Below the pieces are notes generated by a model that did no database searches, had not been told where the DNA came from, and worked only from the letters and a program-made list of their open reading frames with translations. The translations under genes were made by a program, and so were the position numbers. From Chrysoporthe austroafricana (taxonomy: Eukaryota; Ascomycota; Sordariomycetes; Diaporthales; Cryphonectriaceae), in contig JYIP02000003.1 in the NCBI GenBank assembly GCA_001051155.2, positions 124,001 through 188,000 of the forward strand: a DNA stretch of 64,000 nucleotides, written 5' to 3'. Of this stretch, positions 50,600 to 61,702 are shown piece after piece (position 1 is the stretch's first letter; each line of letters starts with the position of its first letter).

Positions 50600-53500
50600 T
50601 ATTGTTTGTCTAGGTAATCTGCTAACGCTTGAAATGCATTTTGTAAGTTGGTTTTGGGTTCCTATGAATTTTTATTTGCCGGATAGTTCTTCCATTTAAT
50701 AAGGTATTTAGGGTTATAGCTTGGTCCGCGGTATTTGAGGATTCGTTCGATCTCGTATTCTGGCTCGTTATTTTCGATTTGGATGCTTTTATCTATTTTG
50801 ATTGATTTTGGTATTGGTTCGAGGAGCGAGATATGGAATACTGGATGGATTTTTATTCTATAGGGTAGTGCAAGTTCAAAATTAATATCTGAGATTTTCT
50901 TCAGGATTTTGAATAATCCTAATTTCTTATAATCCAGTAAGTGAGAAAGTCTTATTATTTTAATATATTCTTTTTGTCGAATAAAGTAGACTTTATCCCC
51001 TTTCTATAGAATTGGTCTTTCAATTCTTTTAGAGTTGGTATATCTCGTTATTTTTTCTTATACGAATTTCAGTTCTTTCTGAAATTCTTCTTAAACTTTC
51101 TTAATTCTTCCGATTCGTTTTTCTGCAGTTTCTGCATTTGCTCCTGGTATTTCGTTATAGTAGGCTGTCGGATTATAGCTATAGAGTGCGTAGAATGGTA
51201 ATTTTTTCGTCGTACTTATATTTGCGCTATTATATACAAATTGCGCTAGGGGTAAGAAGTTAACCCAGTTATTCTATTCGTAATTTATATAATATTATAG
51301 ATATTATTTAACAATCTAATTAGTTCTTTCTGTTTGTCCGTCCGTTTGCGGATAGAATACTATGGATATTCTCTATTATATTCCGAATAGCTTTATAAAT
51401 AAAGTCCAGAAGTTTGATACGAACTTTCTGTCTTTATCGGAAATAATTTCTTTGGGCATACTGTAATTGGTTATAACCGTTCTAAGAAATGTATATGCGA
51501 GTTCTTCTGCTATACTGCTTTTCTTATATAGTAAGAAGTAAGCATACTTGCTTAGTTTGCAAACTATTATTAGAATGCTATTGTATTGTATTCTAGTTAA
51601 GGGTTCTCGTAAGAGGGGTAGCTTGGTAATGAAATCCTAGCTAATGGATTGCCAAATTATTTCCGGAATCGGGAATAATTGGAACAAATTATAAGGCTTG
51701 TAGTATTCGATCTTGTTCTTCTTGCAGCTGTCGCATTCTCGTAAGATTCTTTCGATTCTTTATCTGAATCTTAATAAATTCCAGTATTTTTTGATTTTTT
51801 CGTAAGTAGTTCTGATTCTTTGGTAGCCATATGCTGGTATACTATATATGGTCCTGATATATTTATTTTGCTTTTCAGGGGTTATATTTTCAGGATTTTT
51901 TTTTTGATTTTTGATTCTGATAATCGTATTGAGTTCTTTTGTTTCGTTTATAAGGCTGCTGTTTTTGTCTTGCCTGAAAATGTTTTGCAGTTTTTTGGGT
52001 TCCGTATTTTGGTAATCTGCTCGTTTGCTGAATGCGTTCGTTCTGCCGTTCTCTAATCTTTTGCAGTATATGATTTTTAAGTCGAATTATAAGAGGAATT
52101 CTGCTTATCTGACTTATCGTTTATTCAAGATTTTTGTTATTATAAATATTATTAGGTTTTTATAGTCTAAATATACTATTATCTAGTATTTTGTTCCGAT
52201 TAGATAGTATTGCTATTTTTCAAATGCTTTAATAATTGCTATTAATTCTTTGTCCGGAATGCCGTAATTGAGTTCTGAGCCGTTTAGCTTTTTTGAGAAA
52301 TTGCTTACGATCCTGAGATGTTTTTGGTCGTCTCGTTAGCCTAGTTGTCCGCCGAATGCGTAATCCGATATATCGGTTTCGATTTCAAATAGTTTGTTTG
52401 GGTTTGCTTTGCAAAATATGGGTTCTAACGTAACTCGTTTTTTGATTTCGTCGAATGCTTCTTATATTTCCTGGGTCCATTTGAATTTGGAATTTTTCTT
52501 TATAAAGTCCGTAAGTAGTCGCGCTATTTTGCTATAATCCCGAATAAATTGTCGGTAAAAGTTAGTATATCCGAAAAATGCTCTGATTTCCTTAGTTTTT
52601 TCTGATACGGGCTATTCTCTTACTACTTGAATTTTATCTTTCTGCATGCTAATTTGTCTTAATTCGATAGTATAGCTTAAGTAATCGATTTTCTATTAGT
52701 AGAATTGGCATTTGCTTGGTTTTATAAAGAACTTATTATCTTATAATATCTGGAATATTTATTATACGTATTGCTTATGCAATATAAGGTCTTTTGAGTA
52801 GATAAGGATATTATCGAAATAAACGATAATAATAGTATCCAGGTATTCGCGGAAGATATCGTTAATTATTTCTTGGAAAGATACGGGCGCGTTAATTAGT
52901 CCGAAAGGCAAGATTATATATTCAAAATATCCGTAACGAGTCCTGAAAGCTATTTTCCAAATGTTATCTTCCTTGATCCGAATGTAATAGTATCCTTCCT
53001 TGAAATCCAGAGTAATAAACCATTTTGCTCTTATTAAATGGTTTCGCATTTTTCCTATTAGTAGCAAGGGGTAGCGGTTCTTGATTGTAATATCGTTAAG
53101 CTATCGATAGTTTACGCAAAGTCGTAATTTGCCGTTTTTCTTTGGAACAAACAAGATTGAATACTTTGCCGGTAATCGTAATTTCCGTATATAGCTTCTT
53201 TTAAGGTTTTCGTCAATATATTCCTTGAATGCCTTAAGTTTTGCCTGATCAAGCTTATAGATAGAGTAATTCTGCAGCTTTGTCTTTTCTTTTAATAGGA
53301 TCTTATAATTGAAAGGGCTATATTCAAGTAAGCCGTTATCGAATTTCCTTTGCTATAATTTCTTGAATTCGTAATATTTCTGTAATACGTTTTTGAAGTC
53401 TAGCAGCAATCTTTTTTCGTCTTCTGCGATCTGTAGGAATATAAAGTATTGTTATACGTACTTTGTTTCGCTAGCTTCTTATCTTTAGGGTTTTCTCGTT

Positions 53501-55340
53501 TCTGGTAGTTTCGGGTATTTATCGGGTATTGAGCCGAATTGCCTTCTGGCGTATTCGTACTATAAGAGCTGTATTTCTTTATAGTTCTATAATCCATATT
53601 TCCTTGTATTGCTCTATATTTGACCAAACCTTTATTGGTCGATAATTATTTATAATCTTAGTCTGTCCCTAACTTTCGTTTGGAAATTCAAAATATCCGT
53701 AACCCTTTCCTATATTATAGTCTGCCTTCCTGCTTTAGGAATACTCGTAAGCCTGTTTGAGCGCATTTCGTTTATACTATTCTTAGTAATTAAGTCTTTT
53801 CCTTTACTGATAATTGCAACCTTCTTAGTAAATACGGCTTGTTTCCATAAAATCTGGCTAGTAATCCAATTAATTCGAAGGTTATATTTCTTAAGCTAAA
53901 GTATTCCCAAGATTAACTTATGCTATGCCGTATCTGTAATATTAAAGGTAACGTTCGTTATAAGGCCTTGGATCGAAATAAATAGATAATCAGTTTCCAT
54001 ATCGATTATACTTAAGTTATACGCGACCAACTTTCCTTCTATAGTATTGAACCTATAGGAATTCTTTTTCTGCATTCAGGGAATTCGTTCCTTATTAACG
54101 ATTTCGGGCAAGATAAAATTTCCTTATGCGCTGCTATCCAATAGTACGCTATATCGTTATCTTTTGATATATGCGTCCAGAATAATATGCTCCTTATTTT
54201 CCTTAATAGTAGCATATAGGGACCTTGTAATCCTGATCGGCTATTATCCCATTACAGGCAATCCTTCCCTTTTGGGGTATTCTGGGCGTTTTTTGTTGCT
54301 TGCTATGCTAGCCTTTTTGCTTGGGCATAGCTTTGCTACCGATTCTTCTCGATTTTCTGCAGCCTATACCATTCTTTAGCCTTGTCTTATATATATATAG
54401 AATATGCTATTACGTAATATTGTCTTTATATAGTCTTTTTATCGACGCATGCTCGTAAGCAGTTATCGGGTAGCCTTATATATGCGTTATTATTTTCGAT
54501 ATACAGGACTTTCCTATGCTTTCCTCTTTCTTCTGTAATGGGATAGATCAATTAGTCTTATTCTTTAAGCGGGAACTAATTATGCTTAACTTTCTCGCTG
54601 AAATATATCTGGCAATTATAGTAAATATAGCTAATTTAGGCAAGTTTATAATAACGAGAGTATAAATAACTGATTTTTCTGTTTTCTTGGAATAGGCATT
54701 CGCTATTCTGAAATAGTATGCTTTGGAAGAATTCCTTTATCGTAAGCCCGTAAATGATATGCTTAACTTCCGTATGCTTGGATATCTATTTGCTGCAATT
54801 TTGGCAATCCTTTTGCTAGTAGTAGGTTGTTTTTTCCGATAGTTTTCTATCGAGAATTGGAATTAATAAATTATCTGGCTGCCTATCGGGATATATCGAG
54901 CCCTCGATAGTATTGCTAAGTATTGGTAATTCTAGCTGGGTAATGCCAATTTCTTCTTTTACTATATTATTCTATTATCGTTCCAGATAGTAATTCAAAA
55001 GGTATTTCCTTAAATCTTCTTCGTTTCGTAAAGATCTTTTATTAGAGCAATCGGAATCGCTATCCTGGATAATAATATCGTAAAGTAGGCCTTTCTTGCT
55101 TATAGCGAATTGCCGCTATTCCTAAAGCTTATATAAGAACTATTTTGAACTTTTTTTTTCTGAAAAGTGCAATATGCAATAATCCTAATAGCAGGCTATC
55201 CAGCTAATGCTGCCATAATTAGGGTCCGCTGCTTATTTTGGTTGGATATTTTTATTTAGCTAATCGGGTTCTTATTGCCAAGCGATATTAAGCTATTTTT
55301 CCGGGATTGGTTTCCATTCTCGCTTCTTTTATTCCTATCG
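50600..55340 (-). pseudogene. C pol (protease to chromodomain)
   Basis: Minus-strand pol. The protease active site LLDSSA, near 54130-54165, has lost the Gly of DSGA. The reverse transcriptase frame 52762-53067 is open, with FITLDFKEGYYYIRI (motif A), RTRYGYFEYIILPFGLINAP (motif B) and motif C IVYFDNILIYS, where the YFDD pair is reduced to YFDN. RNase H is near 52150, integrase near 51380-51570 and the chromodomain near 50650-50770 (PEYEIERILKYRGPSYN, YLIKWKNYP). It retains the most family consensus of any copy but is still interrupted by stops. Confidence 0.9.
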
Positions 55341-56300
55341 ATAATTGCGAGCGATATAGCCTTTTTTACCGCAATTATAACAAGTAACCCCTTTGCATTG
55401 CTCGCGTACGAAGGTATTTAGTTCTATAGGCCTAGCATACGTAATACCCGAATAGGCCGTACTATTCTTGCCCTTATGCTAGAACTTGCGCTTCCCAGTA
55501 TTTAACTGATACCGCGAGGTAATACTGTAATTCTTTTGCCGTTATTGCTATCGTTCGTACAGTCGGTTATCAATACGGACTGCTTTATTAATAAATTTGC
55601 TGAATTCCTCAAATCGGTTTTCCTTATAGAATTCGTCCTTGACTTTTTCTTTGAATCCCGCGTAATAGGCATCTATAAGCGGATCGTTATCGTAGTCGAG
55701 ATAGGCGATAATTTGCCGGAATTTGGCCGTATAGTCCGCGGCTAAACCGGTTTGTCGAAATACCTCTAATTATTATACTGCAATACGTCATTCGTCCAGG
55801 TTTCCAAAGGTCTTAGTAAGGGCTGATTCGAAATTGGCATAGCGCTAAAAGATACGCTTGGTATCTTCCGAGCGAAATTCCTTACTATTATTCAAATAGT
55901 CGCGAAAGGTTAGCTCCTACTACTGGAAGGCTATTCCCTTAAGGCGATTTCCCGCGAAATCGATCTTGTTATAGGTAGTCCTGAACTGGGTCCCGTAATG
56001 CTTGAAATAAGCTTTGAATTGCGTTAAGAAGGCCTGAAAGTCTTTCCGAGTGCTTTTATACGGGCCGGGTTTGTCAAGCTTGAAAGCCTTGGCTTACTGG
56101 AAGGCGTTAAAGCGGATAACTTCGCTCTTGACTTCCTTAAGTTGCTAGTATAAAGCTATATTCTGTTACTGAAATTATTCGTTAATAAGGACGACCGGAA
56201 CTTCTTCTTGAAAGGCCTGATTATTGGATAAGGACGAGGTCTGGGGCGCTATTGTATCCTGAATATTGCTCAAGGGGTATATACTGGACCGTTCTTGAAT
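55341..56300 (-). pseudogene. C gag with zinc knuckle
   Basis: Minus-strand gag. The knuckle at 55341-55382 reads C-Y-N-C-G-K-K-G-Y-I-A-R-N-Y: His to Tyr and the last Cys to Tyr. The capsid-like core is opposite 55536-55860; the plus-strand open stretch there (55536-55745) is a shadow. It begins next to the 5' LTR. Confidence 0.88.
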
Positions 56301-56314
56301 AAGAATCGTCAAAA

Positions 56315-56726
56315 TATTATAAATACTGCAGCAAATCCTAGGATATATTGTAAGGTTAAGGGGTTTATGCTAATAAGAGCGATGCCGGGTATAATCTTGA
56401 GCTTCAGGACGGGTTTACTGGGTATTGCAATGCTTATAAGCCAACGTGGCTATCAATAATAGGGTTCCAATAATACTTAGATTGACAATTGAAGAGCTAT
56501 CTATTTACTTAGCTGGTAGTTCTTTCGGCCTTATATACTTAGTTCTTTAGTCCTTGGCTTATATTTGCTTAACGGGACTTACTATTGCTTATTGGGTCCT
56601 GGTAAGCTAGGCTAAGCCCTGATAACCCTAACCCTAGCTTACGTAATCCTTGCGGGGTACGTATTTTCCCTTACTTGGTTTGATCCTAGGTTGGGGTTTC
56701 TTTCTTTTGTATGTTGGTTCATAATA
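56315..56726 (-). repeat. 5' LTR of C (412 bp)
   Basis: TATTATAAATACTGCAGC...GGTTCATAATA, followed by TATAG. CCCTAACCCT is at 56626-56635. Confidence 0.95.
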
Positions 56727-56731
56727 TATAG

Positions 56732-57102
56732 CTTTAAATACCGGAAACTCATTCGGTAAGTAATTGTAAAGTTTATAAGCTTATAAGGCTATTACTTAAA
56801 TATATAGTAAGGTTTAAGTAATATTTAGATTTACGACTAAAGAGTTATAGCAATCTATTTAATAAATATCCCGTTTTTATATATCTAGCTTTTTATTTCT
56901 GAATTTGTTAGATCTGGAATAGATTTATAAATCCTGGATTTACTGGATTTGAGCAAATCCCCCAAATCCTCCTTACTTTATAACCCTAACCCTGGGTTAC
57001 GTAAGTAATTACGGGGTCTCTTTCAAGTAAGGCTTAAAGGTAAAATGCTTGGCTAATTCTTTTCCTTCTCTATATACTTTAGTCCTTTGCTAGGTTATAA
57101 TA
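56732..57102 (-). repeat. Q 5' LTR, second piece (371 bp)
   Basis: Continues from 49411 and ends GGTTATAATA. It is followed by the TSD GTATA and R sequence. It holds CCCTAACCCT at 56984-56993. Confidence 0.93.
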
Positions 57103-57107
57103 GTATA

Positions 57108-58854
57108 GCTTTGTAATATTCTGCGCTAAATTAATCCTTTATTAATTGCTAATTACTTGAATTCTTAATCTGTTTTTAACCCGTATCCGTAAGTTCGAAA
57201 TGTTTATAACCTTTCCTTATATTCTAGCAAGTGCATTTGCTTTAAAGGTATATTTAAGCTTATTTAAATGCATGCTCCCGATATTATTTTCAGTAATTAG
57301 GATTTTCCTTTTTCTATTAATTATAACCTTTTCAGTAAATATAGCTTATTCTTATAAAATCTGGCTAATAGTCCAATCGATTCGAAAGTTATATTCTTTA
57401 AATTAAAATATTCTTAAAATCAATTCGTATTATATTATATCCGTAATATCGAAAGTAATATTAATTATAAGGCTTTAGATCGAAATAAATAAGTAATTAG
57501 TTTTTATATCGATTATACCAAAATTATATGCAACTGCTTTTCCTTTTATAATATTAAATCTGTAAAGGTTTTTCTTTTGCATTTAAGGAATTCGCTCTTT
57601 ATTAACGACTTCCAACAAGATAAAATTTCCTTATGCGCTATTATCCAAAAGTATGCTATATCGTTGCCCGTTAATATATGCGTCTAATATAATATGCTTT
57701 TCGTTTTCTTTCGTAATTGCGTATAGAAACCTTATAGTCTTAATCGGCTATTATTCCGTTATAAGCGATCCTTCCCTTTTAGAGCATTCTAAGCCTCTTT
57801 CGCTACTTGCTTTGCCAGCCTTCTTGCTTGGCTTTAGCCGTACTGCTTTGCCTTTTCGGCTTTTTATAACTTATGCTAATCTTTAGCTTTGTCTTGCATA
57901 TAGATAAAGCATGCTATAATATAGCACTATTCCTATATTGTTTTTCCTTAAATGCATTTCTATAGACAATTATTTAATAGTTTTATATAAGCATTATTGT
58001 TTTCAATATATAAGACTTTCTTATATCTTTTTCGGGATTCTATAATAAGTTAGATTAATTAGTCCTATTTTCTAATTAAGAACCAATTGTATTTGACTTT
58101 CTCGCTAAAGTATATTTAGCAGTTATAGTAAATATAATATATTTAAGCAAGTTTATAATAACGAGAATATAAGTAATTAATCTTTCTATTTTTTTAAGGT
58201 TTGCATCTATTATTTTGGAATGGGATGCTTTGGAAGAATTCTTGTAATATATGCCCGTAAATAAAATGCTCAATCTTCGTATGCTTGAATATTTAGCTAT
58301 CTTGCTTTAGTCATTTCGTATGCTAAGTAATTATCTTTTTTGTTTCTGTATTAAGTTTTTCTTTAAGCGTAAGGGTTAGCAGGTTATCTGGCTATTTATC
58401 TTGCAGCGCTATTTCTTCAAGTATAGCATCTAGTATAAATATTTCTGTCTGTAAAGTACCGAATTCTTCTCTTACTATCGTATCCTATCGTCGCTCGAAA
58501 TAATAGTTTAAGGGAAGCCTTTTTAAATCTGTTTCCTTAGCATCTATTAAATTACTCGAGCAATCTGAATTGCTGCTATTTATAGCCGTATCGTAAATAA
58601 GGCCTTTTCTTTTTATAGCAAGCTATTTCTGTCTTTTAAATTTTCGTAAAAACTATTTCTAAACTTTCTTTTGCTAAGAAATGCAATAAGCAATAATCCT
58701 AATAGCAAGCTGTCTAATTTATGCTATTATAATTAGGGTTCGCTATTTATTCCAGTAAAATATTATTATTCAACTGATTGGGTTCTTATTGTTAAGCAAT
58801 GCTAACTTATTTTTCTAAAATTAATTTCCAATCTCGCTTCTTTTTTTCCTAATA
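57108..58854 (-). pseudogene. R pol, proximal part (protease and linker)
   Basis: Minus-strand continuation of R pol across Q. The protease active-site segment near 57640-57665 reads LLDNSA (LDSGA after RIP). The sequence between protease and knuckle aligns with D 30400-32130. Plus-strand open stretches here (57200-57406, 57653-57886) are shadows. Confidence 0.84.
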
Positions 58855-59829
58855 ACAATTGTATACAATATAGCCTTTTTTACCGCAATTATAACAAATA
58901 ACCCCCTTATATTATTCCCGTATAAAAGTATTTAATTCTATAAGTCCGGTATATATTATGCTTAAATAAGCCGTACTATTCCGAATTTTATATTAAAACT
59001 TTCATTTTTTTAAATTAAATTAATATCTCGAAATATTGCTATAATTCTTTTATCGCTATTAGCATTATTCGTAAAGTCGGTTATTAATGCGGACTGCTTT
59101 ATTAATAAATTCGCTAAGCTTTTCAAGCCGGTTTTCTTTATAAAATTCGTCTTTAATTTCTTCTTTAAATCTCGCATAATAAGCGTCTATAAGGGATTCG
59201 TTTTCGTAATCCAAATAAGCTATAATTTGCTTAAACTTGGCTGTATAATCCGCAGCCGAACCGGTTTATCGAAATGCTTCCAATTATTACATTGCAATAT
59301 ATCGTTCGTCCGGGTTTCCAAAAGTCTTAATAAAGGCTAATTCAAAATTAGCATAGCGCTAGAAAATGCGCTTAATATTCTCAAAGCGAAAGTTTTTGCT
59401 ATTATTTAAGTAATTGCAAAAAGTCGGCTCTTATTATTAAAAAGCAGTTCTTTTAAAATAACTTCTTGCGAAGTCAATTTTATTATAAGTAATCCGGAAC
59501 TGAATACTATAATGCTTGAAATAAGCCTTGAATTATATCAAGAAAGCTTGAAAATCCTTTCGAATACCTTTATAAAGCTTAAACTTATTAAGCTTGAAAG
59601 CCTTAGCTTATTAGAAAGCATTAAAGCGGAAAATCTTATTCTTAACTTCTTTAAGCTATTAATATAAAGCTATATTTTATTACTGAAATTATTTATTAAT
59701 AAAGATAATTAAAGCTTTTTCCTGAAAAGCTTAATTATTAAACGAAAACGGAATTTAAAATGCTATTATATTTTTTAATATTGCTTAAAAAGTATATATT
59801 AAACCGTTCCTAAATAAGAATTATAAAAA
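58855..59829 (-). pseudogene. R gag with zinc knuckle
   Basis: The knuckle at 58855-58896 reads C-Y-N-C-G-K-K-G-Y-I-V-Y-N-C: all three cysteines are kept, and the histidine is Tyr. Gag core homology runs to about 59560 and the N-terminal part to the LTR at 59830. Confidence 0.87.
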
Positions 59830-60266
59830 TATTATAAATGCTATAACAATCCTAGAATAAATTATAAGGTTAAAGGGTTTATACTAGCAAAAGCAATACC
59901 AAATATAGCTTTAAATACTAGAAATATATTTAATAAATATTTATAATATTCATAAGCCTATATAGCTATTACTTGAAAGTATTATAGGGTCCAAGTAATA
60001 CTTAGATTTACGATTGAAAAGCTATAGTAGTTTGTACGGTAAGTATTCCATCCTTATATGTCCAGCTTTTCAGTTTGAACTGTTAGTACCGCTATCGATA
60101 ATATCGGTCTATACCGGACTGCCAAGACCGATAGCGATTCTGTCAGTCCAATCTTTAACCCTAAATTGCATAATCCTTGCAAGTCGGCAAGGCTGTTCAG
60201 CAAGTTGTTCCGTTAGTCCTTCCTGTGCCTTGCGCTTTTTCCCGGCCCCCTTATCGGGTTATAACA
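59830..60266 (-). repeat. 5' LTR of R (437 bp), right border of the nest
   Basis: TATTATAAATGC...GGGTTATAACA. The ACA terminus is unmutated, unlike the 3' LTR, and the right half is richer in CA, TG and GC. It contains an inverted repeat CGCTATCG...CGATAGCG around 60090-60140. Confidence 0.94.
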
Positions 60267-60446
60267 TTAAGCCTAAAGGCATTCAATATCTTTCGCCTGG
60301 AAAAGTCTTATAAGGAAATCCAGTTTAGCGATTTCGAGCTCGAGCCGGAATTTTTCTATATAGCTTTCTCAAAAGAATCTTTTGTATTCAAATAATTTAA
60401 TAAATTCAATATTTATAAATATTAAAATAGTTTTTATATTAAATAT
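60267..60446 (-). other. Flank of R, probable continuation of the Copia remnant
   Basis: It begins with the TSD TTAAG, so before R it was contiguous with 13048. On the minus strand it reads into the presumed Copia gag, but no gag motif is recognisable. Base composition shifts to very AT-rich again near 60390-60500. Confidence 0.45.
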
Positions 60447-61702
60447 TTGCTAAATATTGAATATTTTTTTCTGAATTTTATACTTTTAAAATGCCTTATC
60501 AGAAATTTCCTTATAACTAAGTTCTTAAAATTTTACGAATTAATTAAAGGTTATAAAGATTGGTTCGTAACTCGGATAGATCCTATTAGGCCTATCTGGA
60601 TCGATATAATCCCAGATATGCTTTATCTGGCTATAGAACTTGAAAGAGGCAAATCAGGTTGGAAAGGTATAGCTGTTTATATAGCGTACGGATATATCAA
60701 GCTGTTCTGGGCTCTGGGTAGCTATAGCGAGCGTATAAAGAACCAAAAGAAGGACTGGACGAATAGGATAAAGGTAAAGCGATCGATTAGATACTGTTTT
60801 AATAAATAGGGGGAAAATGAAATCCTTTAGTGCGAACCGGGCTTATAACTGTAGCGAAACAGGTACCTGATATCGAGCATAGGAAAGAATAAATAAGTAT
60901 TGAGATAGAAATCTGTTTATTACAAAAGAGAGTGAAAATGGCCGTATAGTGCTCAGCCATAAATATATAGAGCACAGAAATGCCAGAGTTAGGGTGCTGG
61001 TTGCTCCACTTTTCCATATATTTGTCTTCAGGACGAGCAAGGACTAAGCCTAATCGCCGGACTAGATGGTGTGAGTAAGGTGGTGAGACCCTGGAGAGCA
61101 TACCTTCCTCAAGACCGTGCTTCTTGTGCAGAACTAGAAGTAAAGAATCGGTGTATCTTTATTTGCCTCGTATGGCGTATCACTGCCGTCGGGTTGGTCA
61201 AGTGGGCGTCCCACTTTTTGCAACACGTGACTACGAGTGAATCGCGAAACCTGCTTTCGGGCCGTCTCCTTTGCATCGAGCCCAATCATTCTCGGATAGC
61301 CGGCTGTCGTACTACATAGTTTCCAGTGGCAGTGTTCTTCCGAGCAAGGTCCGGAGAACGAGTCGCGGGATTACTACTCCGCAATGGTTCTGTCTCTACG
61401 TTGACATGCCCGGCAATTCCCAGTAGCAAGGTACAGAAGGACATAATCAATGAATCAATCGCCGAGGTCTATTGCCGCGCAGGTACATGGAGGATCGACA
61501 ACCCCACAGGTTCTGGTCAAGTGACGTGCTTGAATATACCAGTATGGGTCTGACCGTCTTTTGCCCCGCAACAGAGCTCGAAATCGACTTCTAGACAGTC
61601 CCACTCCATCAGCGTCAACTTTATTATAAGTGTGCTGTCTACCTCTGGGATGATTGCTTGGTTATTCAACTCCACGCTTCGTTCCTCAAGACTTCAATCA
61701 CT
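60447..61702. other. Transition zone and upstream region of the transporter
   Basis: Composition changes from AT-rich to ordinary between about 60500 and 61100. A 120-codon plus-strand open frame (60447-60809) and minus-strand frames at 60799-61101 have no motif I recognise and no supporting context; they are probably fortuitous or a decayed transposon edge. From 61100 to 61702 I see only ordinary intergenic sequence, taken to contain the transporter promoter; no convincing regulatory site could be assigned. Confidence 0.5.

Larger units (their letters stand above)
49412..56726 (-). mobile_element. Gypsy element C, full length, least decayed, in Q's 5' LTR
   Basis: 7315 bp with 412-bp LTRs (49412-49823, 56315-56726) and a perfect TSD TATAG (49407-49411, 56727-56731). 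The left LTR keeps the unmutated start TGTTATGAACG. It has visibly more G+C, more TG and CA, and fewer stops than its hosts, in line with its being a late insertion. Confidence 0.96.
17173..57102 (-). mobile_element. Gypsy element Q, inserted in R
   Basis: The TSD GTATA is perfect at 17168-17172 and 57103-57107. The 3' LTR is 17173-17621 (449 bp). The 5' LTR is 49333-49411 plus 56732-57102 (450 bp), split by element C. Q is also split by P at 23108/48373. Its own sequence (17173-23108, 48378-49411, 56732-57102) totals 7341 bp, matching the family. Its LTR is closest to that of P. Confidence 0.95.
13049..60266 (-). mobile_element. Gypsy element R, outermost of the nest
   Basis: The LTRs 13049-13485 and 59830-60266 are both 437 bp. 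TSD: TTAAA (13044-13048) and TTAAG (60267-60271), differing by one G-to-A change on the RIPed side. The element is interrupted by Q at the R sequence GTATA (17168-17172 and 57103-57107). With Q removed it is 7283 bp. Gag, knuckle and protease are on the right (57108-59829); reverse transcriptase to chromodomain are on the left (14190-17172); the antisense gene is at 13665-14183. The internal sequence to the left of Q continues across to 57103 in register with the same region of D near 30400. Confidence 0.95.

Noticed and set aside
60799..61101. 100-codon minus-strand open frame beside the nest
   Set aside because: No recognisable motif, overlapping alternative frames of similar length and mixed composition; I could not support a gene.
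61090..61382. Candidate CreA-type SYGGRG sites (CTGGAG, CCGGAG, CTCCGC) upstream of the transporter
   Set aside because: About two such matches are expected by chance in 600 bp on two strands, so there is no enrichment.
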